From Coenobita brevimanus (lineage: Eukaryota > Arthropoda > Malacostraca > Decapoda > Coenobitidae): a stretch of 64,000 bases of DNA. The stretch's first letter is position 1, and each line of letters starts with the position of its first letter. The position numbers and the translations under genes are program-made. The DNA lies in NCBI GenBank assembly GCA_032717465.1, contig CM064663.1, forward strand, positions 13,637,489 through 13,701,488, given 5' to 3'. Below, piece after piece: positions 63,934 to 64,000 of this stretch. The notes below the pieces were generated by a model. The model searched no databases and was not told where the DNA came from. It was given only the letters and a program-made list of their open reading frames with translations.

Positions 63934-64000
63934 AGGCTTCCTTCTTTAATACCTCCCATGATAAGAGGCTTGTCAAATGTCAACAACACATTTCTGTTTT

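Overview
The window is eukaryotic and almost wholly repetitive. Long dinucleotide microsatellites, many APE-type LINEs, piggyBac-like transposons and small inverted-repeat elements, with candidate host exons only as isolated pieces, suggest an arthropod, most likely a decapod crustacean. The sequence styles (an ionotropic-receptor-like exon, the LINE families, a short TTAGG run) fit that, but the taxon is inference. There is no bacterial-style operon, CRISPR array or rRNA. Names used below (R, J1, J2, C, G1, G2, B, I for LINEs; PB for piggyBac-like; M1 to M3 for inverted-repeat elements) are local labels.

Layout. 0-10 kb: a minus-strand LINE (R) split by a plus-strand Jockey-like LINE (J1), which itself carries a 766-bp piggyBac-like element (PB1) at a duplicated TTAA. 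10-14 kb: a CR1-like LINE (C) with a coiled-coil ORF1 and an RT ORF2. 15-16.5 kb: a possible pogo/Tigger-like element in a TA microsatellite. 18.7-23.3 kb: an RTE/BovB-like LINE (B) interrupted by LINE G1. 25-27 kb: candidate exon, SINE-like tRNA head, microsatellites. 28-33 kb (copy A) and 37.6-42.5 kb (copy B): a segmental duplication of about 4.8 kb carrying a dead piggyBac transposase, the end of LINE J2 and the start of LINE G2. Copy B is the more complete one: J2 (34.5-44.3 kb) hosts piggyBac PB-B at a TTAA and a 3-kb G2 near its 3' end. 45-46 kb: a probable ionotropic-receptor C-terminal exon with tandem degenerate copies of its last membrane segment, then a G2 fragment. 46.9-47.4 kb: an 18-bp minisatellite. 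49.3-53.1 kb: an I-like LINE interrupted by a small piggyBac-like element (PB3). 53.2-54.2 kb: Ty3/Gypsy RT-RNase H fragment. 54.2-61.8 kb: a four-level nest, LINE G1 containing J2 containing piggyBac PB2 containing a J1 fragment. 63-64 kb: a palindromic-ended element and two candidate exons.

Almost every ORF here is a transposon gene or its antisense shadow, and nearly all are broken by stops, frameshifts or insertions. The nesting gives a relative order of insertion. No previously undescribed functional system was found. The observations most worth checking are the receptor exon array, the 54-bp copied segment at the edge of the duplication, the four-level nest, and the uncharacterised M1 and M2 elements.
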